Below are positions 9,337 through 16,431 of a DNA stretch of 29,162 nucleotides, piece after piece; within the stretch, counting starts at the first letter, position 1, and every line of letters begins with the position of its first letter. Origin of the DNA: CAZYCC01 sp964645985 (GTDB taxonomy: Bacteria > Bacillota > Clostridia > Oscillospirales > CAG-272); the NCBI GenBank assembly GCA_964645985.1, contig CAZYCC010000016.1:1-29162 (forward strand), given 5' to 3'. A model generated the notes under the pieces. That model was not told the DNA's origin, did not search any database, and was given only the letters and a program-made list of their open reading frames with translations. Position numbers and translations under genes: made by a program.

Positions 9337-9729
9337 ATGTCGTTCTCAAAAAATACAAAGAGTCTCACCTCGCGCGCGGCGCGGGTAATCTCCCTGCTGC
9401 TCGCGGGGATCATGCTCGCAGCGCTCCTCTGCACGCTCTGCCCGTCCCGCGCGCTCGCAGCGAGCGCGGGCGCGGGGGAGGAGAACGCTGCCGAGGGTGA
9501 GGCGGCGGGNNNNNNNNNNNNNNNNNNNNNNNNNNNNNNNNNNNNNNNNNNNNNNNNNNNNNNNNNNNNNNNNNNNNNNNNNNNNNNNNNNNNNNNNNNN
9601 NNNNNNNNNGCGGGGGGCGAGGCGGTTCAAGGGGTGCGCATACCGCGCGTCGTCGTCATCGGCATCGTCATCGCGGCGGTAGTCGTGGGCGGGGTCGCCG
9701 GGTTCCTCTTCGCGAGAAGGAAAAAATAA
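9337..9729 (+). CDS. Secreted, C-terminally anchored protein interrupted by an assembly gap
   Basis: The 5' part encodes a signal peptide (hydrophobic 16-34, likely cleavage after SRALA at about 41) and the start of an Ala/Gly/Glu-rich region. After 100 N the 3' part encodes a Gly/Glu-rich piece, one transmembrane helix (about 22 residues) and a basic end (FARRKK). The end resembles the anchor of paralog 3 (ILLARKKK). Start ATG 9337 follows AGGTGA at 9325-9330. A run of exactly 100 N usually stands for unknown length, so the real protein may be much longer, and the two halves could even belong to different genes. They happen to be in the same frame across 100 bases. The position beside dockerin genes makes a surface scaffold or sortase-free anchor attractive, but nothing in the known sequence shows a cohesin. 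Confidence 0.6.
   Translation: MSFSKNTKSLTSRAARVISLLLAGIMLAALLCTLCPSRALAASAGAGEENAAEGEAAXXXXXXXXXXXXXXXXXXXXXXXXXXXXXXXXXXAGGEAVQGVRIPRVVVIGIVIAAVVVGGVAGFLFARRKK
9510..9609. other. Assembly gap of 100 N
   Basis: Exactly 100 undetermined bases, the usual placeholder for a scaffold join of unknown length. Both flanks are Ala/Gly/Glu-coding low-complexity DNA, so a repeat probably broke the assembly. Confidence 0.98.
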
Positions 9730-9772
9730 AGCTTTCGCGAGAAGCGACGCACACGCAGCGAGAAGCGCGGCG

Positions 9773-9950
9773 GGGAGGAGCCGCTCCTCCTCGCAATGGA
9801 TAACGCAAGGCGAGCGGCAATTCACAACCGCGCGTGGGTGCGGGGGGCGCGGCTCGCGCGCCACTATAGCGCAGATTGGCGGTATCCACAACCGCGCGGG
9901 CGCGGGGGCAAGGCGCAAGGGGAGGAGCCGCGGTTCCTCTTCGCGATGGA
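9773..9950. repeat. Degenerate duplicated block after the gapped gene
   Basis: Two related segments follow each other: GGAGGAGCCG with CTC-rich sequence and ATGGA at about 9775-9799 and again at about 9921-9950, and CACAACCGCGCG at about 9824-9835 and 9888-9899. The 3' end of the preceding gene (GGTTCCTCTTCGCGA, about 9703-9717) recurs at about 9933-9947. The interval 9730-9964 has no supported gene and looks like decayed duplications of the gene end. Confidence 0.5.
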
Positions 9951-9964
9951 AGAAGTAGAATACG

Positions 9965-10807
9965 ATGGTAGACCAAAATCGTGAGCATGAGGGCGGCGCG
10001 AGGGAGAAAAGGACATCTTCCGACAAGCTGCCCGCGCCCCCGGACGGCAAACTCTCCGGCAGGTCGCCGGAGGGGGACTTTCGGGGAAAATTCGAGAACT
10101 TTTGGTACTATCACAAGTGGCATGTGATCGTCGGGGTGGCGACGGCGCTGGTTCTCGGGTTCTTGCTCTTCCAGAGCTTCACGAAGACCGACCCCGACGC
10201 GACGGTTCTCTACGCCGGTCAGTGCTATCTGCCGCCCGACAGCGTCACCGAGATGGAGCGCATCTTCACGACCGCGCTCGAGGATGACGTCAACGAAGAC
10301 CATAAGAAAAGTGTGCAGCTGCGCGACATCGTTCTCCTCAGCGGCGACAAACAGGCAAGCGCGCTCTACAAATCGCGCGAGGATGCCGAGGACGATGAGG
10401 GCGGATATGTCTACGCCGGCAACGCGAGCGAGAACGAGGACAGTTTTTACGAAGAAATCAGCTACGGAAAGAGCATTATATGTCTCATTGACGAATATTA
10501 TTATAACAAAGTGAAAAACGAGGGGCGGCTCGCGACCTTCGCCGAACTCTACGGGAGCGCGCCGGAGGGCGCGCTCGACGAGTGCGGCATTCGCATTCAT
10601 GACCTGCCTTTCGGGCGATATTTCGCTCTGCTGCGCGAGCTGCCGGATGACACGGTGCTCTGCATTAAGGCGCCGACCGTCCTCCAGCAGAAAAAGAAAA
10701 AACCGGAGGGCGCGACCGCCATTCGCGACATCGCAAGCGACGAGTACCTCGCACAGGTGGAAATGCTCGAGCGAATCCTCACCTTTAAGACGGAGGGGGC
10801 GCAGTAG
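9965..10807 (+). CDS. Single-pass membrane protein of unknown function
   Basis: 280 residues that I do not recognise as a named family. A polar N-terminus (1-45) leads to the aromatic motif FENFWYYHKWH (43-53), common at the membrane edge of Clostridial hypothetical proteins. One transmembrane helix follows (about 52-70), then an extracellular domain of about 210 residues, rich in Asp/Glu, with no signal for cell-wall anchoring. The N-terminus is expected to be inside. Start ATG 9965 is supported by a weak purine stretch (GGAAGAAG) about 10 bases upstream. It is followed 87 bases later by an exonuclease gene on the same strand. Function unknown; a sensor or a membrane-complex subunit are only guesses. 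Confidence 0.8.
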   Translation: MVDQNREHEGGAREKRTSSDKLPAPPDGKLSGRSPEGDFRGKFENFWYYHKWHVIVGVATALVLGFLLFQSFTKTDPDATVLYAGQCYLPPDSVTEMERIFTTALEDDVNEDHKKSVQLRDIVLLSGDKQASALYKSREDAEDDEGGYVYAGNASENEDSFYEEISYGKSIICLIDEYYYNKVKNEGRLATFAELYGSAPEGALDECGIRIHDLPFGRYFALLRELPDDTVLCIKAPTVLQQKKKKPEGATAIRDIASDEYLAQVEMLERILTFKTEGAQ

Positions 10808-10894
10808 CGCGGCGCTTCTCCTCCCCTACCATCGGTCGCGCGCCTCCCCACGCAGACTTTCCCCGGCCCGTTCCGCTCTTCCCTTCCCCGCCTT

Positions 10895-11860
10895 ATGACA
10901 TCTTGCGTTATTGACAGGTTCGTCGTCGTCGACTTTGAGTGGAATCAGGCGCCGATGAAGTGGCAGGGGGGCACGCGCCCGGGCGCCGCGCGCCCGGAGG
11001 ACGCTCCCGCCGGGGAGATTATCGAGATCGGCGCGGTGCGCCTGCGAGGGGACGGGAGTCTCGGCGAGCGCTTTCACACGCTCGTGCGCCCGCGCCTATA
11101 TAAAAAAATGAACGCCCGCGTCGCGCGCATCACCGGTATCAGCGCGGCGCAGCTCGAGGACGCGCCGAATTTTCCCGAGGCGGCGCGCGATTTTCTCTCG
11201 TTCGTGCGGGAGGGCGAGGGCAGCGTCGCGCTGCTGACATGGGGGCAGGACGACATCCCCATTCTGCGCGACAACCTCAGGTTTCACCATATCGGCGAGG
11301 AGTGCCTGCCGCCGTCCTTTGACCTGCAGAAGATCTGGTGCGCACAGGTGAGCGGGGACAATCGTCAGTGGTCTCTTTCCGACGCGCTCGAAACGCTCGC
11401 TCTCCCGCACGAGTGGACCGCACACGAGGCGCTCTCCGACGCGCTATCCGCCGCGCTCGTCGCGGGGAAGCTCGATCTTGCAGCAGGAGTCGCCTCCTAT
11501 CCGCGCGGCAGCATCGTGCTCGAGCGGCGGACGGTCAGCGGGCCGAGAAACGCGCGGGATCTATTTGAAACAAAAGAGATAGCGAGCGTCGCCTGCCCCG
11601 CGTGCGGGGTGACCGGGCAGCTCAGCGGCAAGGACTGGGTGTTTAAGGGAGGCGGGATCGCGCTCGCCGCCTATCGCTGCCGCTGCGGGCGGGAGTGGTT
11701 CCTGCGCTGCCGCTATCACAGAAGCGAGAGCGGGGTCTACAGCGCGACGCGCTCGCTCTCCGAGCCGGATAACGCGACCCGCGCCTCCCTTGCGCACGCC
11801 CGCGAGAAGGCGGCGCAGCGCATCGTGAGAAGAGAAGCGCGATGGGGAAGAAAAGACTAA
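10895..11860 (+). CDS. DEDDh 3'-5' exonuclease domain fused to a zinc ribbon
   Basis: 321 residues. The N-terminal half (about 8-195) is an RNase H-fold exonuclease of the DEDDh group: Exo I D13/E15 in VVDFEWNQ, the GEIIEIGAV strand, Exo II D119 or D120 in TWGQDD, and Exo III H177 with D182 in AHEALSD. Relatives include KapD and ERI-1-like nucleases that trim RNA or DNA 3' ends. The C-terminal part has a zinc-ribbon pattern (C234-x2-C237 and C262-x-C264), which may bind nucleic acid. ATG 10895 has no Shine-Dalgarno sequence; the leader is pyrimidine rich. A run of 9-bp repeats begins at its own stop codon. The catalytic family is well supported. The substrate is unknown. Confidence 0.85.
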   Translation: MTSCVIDRFVVVDFEWNQAPMKWQGGTRPGAARPEDAPAGEIIEIGAVRLRGDGSLGERFHTLVRPRLYKKMNARVARITGISAAQLEDAPNFPEAARDFLSFVREGEGSVALLTWGQDDIPILRDNLRFHHIGEECLPPSFDLQKIWCAQVSGDNRQWSLSDALETLALPHEWTAHEALSDALSAALVAGKLDLAAGVASYPRGSIVLERRTVSGPRNARDLFETKEIASVACPACGVTGQLSGKDWVFKGGGIALAAYRCRCGREWFLRCRYHRSESGVYSATRSLSEPDNATRASLAHAREKAAQRIVRREARWGRKD

Positions 11861-11911
11861 CCCGGGTACCCCGGGTAACCCAGGTAACACGGGTAACACG
11901 GGAGACCCGAG
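11858..11911 (+). repeat. 9-bp minisatellite starting at the exonuclease stop codon
   Basis: Six 9-base units run from the TAA stop: TAACCCGGG, TACCCCGGG, TAACCCAGG, TAACACGGG, TAACACGGG and AGACCCGAG. The third to fifth keep the core TAACMCRGG. Related units (GGGAAACAC and similar, minus strand) form the large array inside rimM at 28381-28596, so this may be a dispersed repeat family of the genome. Confidence 0.8.
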
Positions 11912-12007
11912 CAAATCGCGGCGCCGCGCTCCCCGACCGCTCCCTCTCCTCGCCCCCTCTCAACGTTTTCGCCGGCGCCGCGCGCCATGCGTCCATGTTT
12001 ATCGCAC

Positions 12008-12037
12008 AAACCCGCCCCGGCAGGCGGGTTTTGTTTC
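12008..12037 (+). terminator. Intrinsic terminator after the exonuclease gene
   Basis: AAACCCGCC (12008-12016) and GGCGGGTTT (12023-12031) form a 9-bp stem with a 6-base loop, followed by a T-rich tract (TTGTTTCGTTT). It lies about 150 bases after the exonuclease stop and before the next promoter. Confidence 0.85.
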
Positions 12038-12155
12038 GTTTCCCTCTCCCCCTCGTTTTTCGCGCGAGAGGTCTCGCGCCGCTCCTCGTGCCCTCCCCCT
12101 TGCCTCTACCCTTCCCGCGGCAGCGGCTCCTCCCGCCTGCTCGTGGCAATCCTCC

Positions 12156-12184
12156 TTGACACCCCCGCGCGTTTGTGTTACACT
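12156..12184 (+). promoter_or_regulatory. Sigma-70-type promoter with extended -10
   Basis: A perfect -35 TTGACA (12156-12161), a 17-base spacer and -10 TACACT (12179-12184), preceded by TGT (12176-12178) as an extended -10. Transcription would begin near 12191, about 20 bases before the ATG at 12213, which has a GGGGTGAT ribosome site. Confidence 0.88.
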
Positions 12185-12212
12185 GGTTTTGTTCTTTTCC
12201 GCGGGGTGATCT

Positions 12213-13013
12213 ATGCGCGATGACGATTCCATTTACTACGACCTCCATCAGGAGGGCGATGAGCCGGTTGAGCGCAGCCGCGGGGGGCGCATCGCGTCTA
12301 TGGTCGCGAAGACGGTCGGCATCACGCTTGTCGTCGCGGTTTACCTCATCCTCTTTTTCCGCATCTGGGGGCAGAGCGAGCCGAAGATGGCGAAGACCTA
12401 TCTCTGGAGCGAGGAGGCGATCGCGGCGGCGGGGGAGGGCGGCCTTGTCGTCGTCACGCAAACGCCCGAAAACTATACGCTCACCGACGAGGAGACAGGC
12501 GAGAGCCACGTCGTGCGGCGCGATGAGTACTACACGAGCGAGGACGGCAGCCCGATCGACGGAAACTATAAGTTTTCCAATTTTGTTTACACGCCGAGCG
12601 TAGGCGAGGTACAGGTCAGCTTCCGCTACAACCGCTCGGTGCTCGACACGCTGCGCTCCGATGTCGGCGCGGAAGAGCTGCCCGACTACCCGTTCGTCTT
12701 TGCGCTCACCGACGGCGCGGGAAATGTCTACACCGACTACTCGCTCACCGCGGGCAGGCGCGGCCTGCACACCTATCGGCGGCTGATCTTCCAAGGTCTA
12801 CCGCGCGAGCGCCTCTACGGAGTTCTGTCGCTCAATGTCTACTATATAGGGAGAAATGTCGACTTGTCGCGCCCATACCTGTCGATGGTGATCTTCGACG
12901 ATCATCTCGCGACCTCCGAGCACACCGAATCCCCTCCAAGTTCCCCCACGCCGACCACCCCCGCCCCCGCCTATCACACGGTCGCGCCGGACAAGACCTC
13001 GTCGGGAGAATAG
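12213..13013 (+). CDS. Single-pass membrane protein of unknown function
   Basis: 266 residues, not recognised as a named family. An acidic cytoplasmic N-terminus (1-26) is followed by one transmembrane helix (about 31-51) and an extracytoplasmic domain of about 185 residues with many alternating hydrophobic/Tyr patterns that suggest a beta fold. A Pro/Thr/Ser-rich tail comes last (about 236-266). Start ATG 12213 is fixed by the strong promoter just upstream and by GGGGTGAT at 12203-12210. It begins its own transcription unit, with the zinc-ribbon gene at 13115 probably behind it. The order of one membrane protein plus one nucleic-acid-type protein repeats the preceding pair (9965, 10895), but no function can be given. 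Confidence 0.82.
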   Translation: MRDDDSIYYDLHQEGDEPVERSRGGRIASMVAKTVGITLVVAVYLILFFRIWGQSEPKMAKTYLWSEEAIAAAGEGGLVVVTQTPENYTLTDEETGESHVVRRDEYYTSEDGSPIDGNYKFSNFVYTPSVGEVQVSFRYNRSVLDTLRSDVGAEELPDYPFVFALTDGAGNVYTDYSLTAGRRGLHTYRRLIFQGLPRERLYGVLSLNVYYIGRNVDLSRPYLSMVIFDDHLATSEHTESPPSSPTPTTPAPAYHTVAPDKTSSGE

Positions 13014-13114
13014 CGGCAGATCCGTGGAGACCGCGCGAGTGGGCGGCACGGAGTCTACCGTCGTCATATTTCCCCGCAACTTGCTGTTTTTCCCGTTATT
13101 TTCTCTTTTTTAGC

Positions 13115-13795
13115 ATGGACACTCCCTCGACGCGCGGGACGGTCGGATTTCGCTGCCCCGCCTGCTCGATGACGACGCTCAGCGGCGCGGATGTGACGCG
13201 CGTCCCCGGAGACCTGCTCAAGCTGCGCTGCCCCTGCGGCGAGAGCGAGGCGGTCATCGAGAAAACCGCCGCGCACGTTGCGCTCACTGTCCCCTGCTTT
13301 GCCTGCAAGAGCGTACACCGCTTCCCCCTCGCGCCGCAGGTCATCGAAATTGAGAGGGCGCTGCGCCTTTCCTGCCCGAACACCGGCCTCGCGATCGCGT
13401 ATGTCGGCGAGCGCGCCGCTATAGTCGCCGCCGCGCGCGAGGACGATGAGGGCATTCGCGAGGCGATCGACGACGCAGGCGAGGAGGGGGATGCCCTGCG
13501 CCGCGCGCTCTTCACACCGCCGCAGACCTCCGAGGAGAGCGCGCGCGAGGAGGAGTACGCGCGCTTCGCGGGGCACCGGGAGCTATCGCGCGCGGTCCTC
13601 GCGGATCTCTCAGACGAGGGCAGGATCTGCTGCGATTGCGGCAAAACCGATCTCTCCGCGCTCGATGTGGAGCTCGAGGGCGGGGTTCTGCGCGTCACCT
13701 GCCCGCGCTGCCGCCGCTCGGCGCACCTCCCGCTCGCCACGTCCCGAGACGAGGAGGCTTTGCTGAACCTCGGGGAGCTGATACTGCGGGAGTAG
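13115..13795 (+). CDS. Multi-CxxC zinc-ribbon protein of unknown function
   Basis: 226 residues, cytoplasmic, with no signal or membrane segment. At least three Cys clusters are visible: C14-x2-C17 with C39-x-C41; C61-x2-C64 with C87; and C172/C173-x-C175 with C196-x2-C199. Each resembles half of a zinc ribbon or rubredoxin knuckle, so two or three bound zinc ions are likely. Between them lies an acidic helical stretch (about 105-165). ATG 13115 has no Shine-Dalgarno sequence; the leader is T and C rich. It lies 101 bases after the membrane protein and ends just before a strong terminator, so it is likely the last gene of that unit. Such ribbons bind nucleic acids or other proteins; which applies here is not known. 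Confidence 0.8.
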   Translation: MDTPSTRGTVGFRCPACSMTTLSGADVTRVPGDLLKLRCPCGESEAVIEKTAAHVALTVPCFACKSVHRFPLAPQVIEIERALRLSCPNTGLAIAYVGERAAIVAAAREDDEGIREAIDDAGEEGDALRRALFTPPQTSEESAREEEYARFAGHRELSRAVLADLSDEGRICCDCGKTDLSALDVELEGGVLRVTCPRCRRSAHLPLATSRDEEALLNLGELILRE

Positions 13796-13835
13796 AGGCG
13801 CGATGGTGTAGACATAGTTTGACTGAAAACGGGAA

Positions 13836-13933
13836 ACCGCCCTCGGGGGCGGTAAAACCACCCTTGGAAAGTGGTGGGCAAACCACCCTTAGGGGCGGCA
13901 AAACCGCCCCTAAGGGTGGTTTTGCTTTTTCTT
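13836..13933 (+). terminator. Strong multi-hairpin terminator
   Basis: A perfect stem of at least 18 bp (13881-13898 with 13904-13921, loop CAAAA) is followed by TTGCTTTTT. A smaller hairpin (ACCGCCC/GGGCGGT, 13836-13853) and partial copies of the ACCACCCTT arm lie just before it. It separates the zinc-ribbon gene from the pot promoter and could act in both directions. Confidence 0.93.
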
Positions 13934-13940
13934 CTCCCTC

Positions 13941-13969
13941 TTGACCGGGTTATGTTTTTGTGGTATCAT
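13941..13969 (+). promoter_or_regulatory. Promoter of the potABC genes
   Basis: -35 TTGACC (13941-13946), 17-base spacer, -10 TATCAT (13964-13969) with an extended TGG (13961-13963). Transcription should start near 13976. That makes the upstream in-frame TTG at 13975 unusable as a start and supports ATG 14014. Confidence 0.88.
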
Positions 13970-14013
13970 GAGAGTTGGTGATTTTTGGCGATAAGCTCCT
14001 TTTCTTTCTTTTG

Positions 14014-15099
14014 ATGGCGCCCATTCTTGAACTGAGATCGGTATCGGTGTCGCTCGGCGGCGCGATGGTGCTCGATAATCTGTCGCTCTCGATTATGGAC
14101 GGCGAGTTCGTCACGTTGCTCGGCGCGTCCGGCTGTGGCAAGACGACCACCCTGCGCCTCGTTGCAGGCTTTCTCGAAGCGGACGAGGGCGAGGTCTTTT
14201 TCGACGGCAAGCCGATGGCGGGCGTGCCCCCCTACCGCCGCCCGGTCAACACCATCTTTCAGCGATACGCGCTCTTTCCGCACCTCAATGTTTTTGAGAA
14301 TGTCGCTTTCGGGCTGCGTGTCGCGAAGACCCCGAAAAAGGAAATAGAGGGGCGCGTGCGCGAGATGCTCGCCCTCGTAAATTTAGAGGGGTTCGACCGG
14401 CGGCGGGTCGACTCTCTCTCGGGTGGGCAGCAGCAGCGGGTCGCCATCGCCCGCGCGGTGATTAACCGCCCGCGCCTGCTCCTGCTCGATGAGCCGCTCG
14501 CCGCGCTCGACTACAAGCTGCGCAAGGATATGCAGCGCGAGCTCAAGCGCATCCAGCGCAGCCTCGGCATCACTTTTATCTTTGTCACACACGACCAAGA
14601 GGAAGCCCTGTCGATGTCCGACCGCGTGGTCGTCATGAACGAGGGCAAAATCCAGCAAATCGGCAGCCCGCAGGAGATTTACAACGAGCCGCGCAACGCT
14701 TTCGTCGCCGATTTTATCGGGGAGAGCAACATCCTCGATGGGGTGATGGTTCGCGACTATCTCGTGCGCATGGACGGGCGGGAGTTCACCTGCCTTGACG
14801 CGGGATTCGCGCCGGAGGAGGCGGTCGATGTTGTCATTCGCCCGGAGGATGTCGATATTGTGCCGCCGGAGGAGGGGATGCTGACCGGGAAGGTCACCGC
14901 CGTCACCTTCAAGGGCGATTATTACGAAATCATTATCGATGTCTGTTCCTTCAAGTGGATGGTGCAGGCGACCGATGAGGTGCGCGAGGGCGAGGTACTC
15001 GGCCTGCGCATCGAGCCGGACGCCTTTCACATTATGAAAAAGTCGAAGTACTCGGGGCTGTACGGAGACTACAGCAGCTTCTCCGACGAAATGGAATGA
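14014..15099 (+). CDS. potA: Spermidine/putrescine ABC transporter ATPase PotA
   Basis: 361 residues, cytoplasmic ATPase of the polyamine importer; it pairs with PotB and PotC. Motifs are Walker A (GASGCGKT, 37-44), Q-loop at about 83 (IFQRYALFPH), signature LSGGQ (135-139), Walker B (LLLLDE, 155-160) and H-loop H193, with a C-terminal TOBE domain (about 270-350). The order potA-potB-potC on the same strand supports the polyamine rather than the sugar assignment, although the ATPase alone resembles the one at 442. ATG 14014 is chosen because the predicted transcript starts near 13976. No Shine-Dalgarno sequence is visible before it; the leader is CT rich. A gap of 203 bases with several hairpins separates it from potB, which is unusual for this operon. 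Confidence 0.93.
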   Translation: MAPILELRSVSVSLGGAMVLDNLSLSIMDGEFVTLLGASGCGKTTTLRLVAGFLEADEGEVFFDGKPMAGVPPYRRPVNTIFQRYALFPHLNVFENVAFGLRVAKTPKKEIEGRVREMLALVNLEGFDRRRVDSLSGGQQQRVAIARAVINRPRLLLLDEPLAALDYKLRKDMQRELKRIQRSLGITFIFVTHDQEEALSMSDRVVVMNEGKIQQIGSPQEIYNEPRNAFVADFIGESNILDGVMVRDYLVRMDGREFTCLDAGFAPEEAVDVVIRPEDVDIVPPEEGMLTGKVTAVTFKGDYYEIIIDVCSFKWMVQATDEVREGEVLGLRIEPDAFHIMKKSKYSGLYGDYSSFSDEME

Positions 15100-15124
15100 G
15101 GCGATGCCTCCCTCGCGGGAAATC

Positions 15125-15280
15125 GCAGGGGGAGATCTTTCCCTGCCCGAATCGCTTTGTTTTCTCAGATAGGGTTGCGGGGAAACTTCCATTTTGCGAG
15201 AACCCTCCCCAACCCCTGTGAGTGGAGCGAGGAGGGCGCTCGCCATTTTGTTTTATTTTTAGCTTGCGGGAGAACTCCCG
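15125..15280 (+). promoter_or_regulatory. Structured potA-potB intergenic region
   Basis: Three hairpins can be drawn: GCAGGG/CCCTGC (15125-15130 with 15141-15146), GAGCG/CGCTC (15225-15229 with 15237-15241) followed by a T-rich run to 15260, and CGGGAG/CTCCCG (15267-15280). The second looks like a weak intrinsic terminator and might reduce read-through into potB. Regulation is inferred from sequence only. Confidence 0.45.
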
Positions 15281-15302
15281 GTTACGTCTATAGATAGGTG
15301 AA

Positions 15303-16352
15303 ATGAAGGGTCAAAAACGCGCAAAGTCATCTGGCAGCGCCGGAGCGGACGGCGTTCCCACCGAGGATGCCGCCGCCGACCCCCCCGCGCGCGGGGGCTC
15401 GGCTCGGAAAAAGACCCCGGCGGCGGGCGAAGGGTCGCCCGCAAAAAAGGAAGGCGACAAGCGGGGGAGCGGACGGCCGACGAGGGCGCAATCGCACGGG
15501 CGGGCGAGGACCGGGGGAGTGCTGGCGAGAATCGCGCTCGCACCGCATATTTTTTGGACGGTGCTGTTTATCCTCGTGCCGCTGATTTTCGTCGTGGTCT
15601 ACTCGTTCACCGACCGCGAAATGCATTTCACGCTCGCCAATATGCGCGCCTTCTTTTCGCCCGCTTACCTGCGGGTCTTCCTGCGCTCGGCGAAGCTCGC
15701 GCTCATTTCGACCGTTCTCTGCCTGCTCATCGGCTACCCCACCGCCTATTTTATTTCGCGCTGCTCGCCGCGCCGGCAGCACCTGCTCATTATGCTCGTG
15801 ATGCTGCCGATGTGGATGAACTTCCTCATCCGCACCTACGCGTGGATGGTTATTTTGCAGGACACAGGCATTCTCAATTCGATCCTTGCGGCGCTGCACC
15901 TGCCGACCCTGCACCTCATCGGCGGGGAGGGCGCGGTTGTCCTCGGGATGGTGTACGACTTTCTGCCCTATATGATCCTGCCGATTTACACGGTGCTCTC
16001 CAAGCTTGACTACCGCCTTGTGGAGGCGGCGGAGGATCTCGGATGCGGAAAGCTAGGCGTACTGCGGCGGGTGATTTTGCCGCTCAGTCTGCCGGGGGTC
16101 GTCTCGGGCGTGACGATGGTGTTCGTGCCGTCTATTTCGACCTTCTACATCTCTCAAAAGCTGAGCGGCGGCAAAATCGTCCTCATCGGCGATGTCATCG
16201 AGCGGCAGTACTATGGATCGCACAACCCGCATATGGCGGCGGCGCTCTCACTCTCGCTGATGCTGATTCTGCTCATCGGGCTGTTCATCTCCAACCGTTT
16301 CACCCCGAGCGAAAATGAGCGCGAGGGCGACCGGGCGGCGGGCGGGAAGTAG
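15303..16352 (+). CDS. potB: Spermidine/putrescine ABC transporter permease PotB
   Basis: 349 residues; inner-membrane permease of the MetI-like family. Residues 1-72 are an unusual polar extension rich in Lys, Gly, Ala and Ser, with no counterpart in typical PotB (usually near 280 residues). About six transmembrane segments follow, the first at about 82-102. The ATPase-contacting EAA loop is EAAEDLGCGKLG (241-252), followed by LPLSLPG. Start ATG 15303 follows a weak AGGTG (about 15295-15299). Downstream internal starts would remove the extension, so its translation is not certain. The extension is likely cytoplasmic and disordered. Polyamine specificity rests on the neighbours potA, potC and the nearby potD. 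Confidence 0.92.
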   Translation: MKGQKRAKSSGSAGADGVPTEDAAADPPARGGSARKKTPAAGEGSPAKKEGDKRGSGRPTRAQSHGRARTGGVLARIALAPHIFWTVLFILVPLIFVVVYSFTDREMHFTLANMRAFFSPAYLRVFLRSAKLALISTVLCLLIGYPTAYFISRCSPRRQHLLIMLVMLPMWMNFLIRTYAWMVILQDTGILNSILAALHLPTLHLIGGEGAVVLGMVYDFLPYMILPIYTVLSKLDYRLVEAAEDLGCGKLGVLRRVILPLSLPGVVSGVTMVFVPSISTFYISQKLSGGKIVLIGDVIERQYYGSHNPHMAAALSLSLMLILLIGLFISNRFTPSENEREGDRAAGGK

Positions 16353-16431
16353 CCGCCCTTGATGACGTGCGCCGCTAAAATCCCTGCCGAAAATAGGCGC
16401 GGCGGGCGCCCCCTCTTTGGGATACTTTTCT

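Noticed and set aside
8211..9434. A 407-codon minus-strand frame opposite the SPFH gene, and similar long antisense frames at 3447-4493 and 451-1320
   Set aside because: They are mirror frames of well-supported genes, rich in Arg, Asp, Leu and Val, and lack ribosome sites and homology.
9965..13795. Defence or toxin-antitoxin island made by the exonuclease and zinc proteins
   Set aside because: None of the neighbours shows a toxin, sensor or restriction motif, and the genes have the same composition as the rest of the window.
13975..14013. TTG start for PotA (13 residues longer)
   Set aside because: The predicted transcription start from the 13941-13969 promoter falls at about 13976, so this codon would not be in the message. 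Similar TTG frames for PotC (16417) and the ligase-like protein (26487) were not chosen either.
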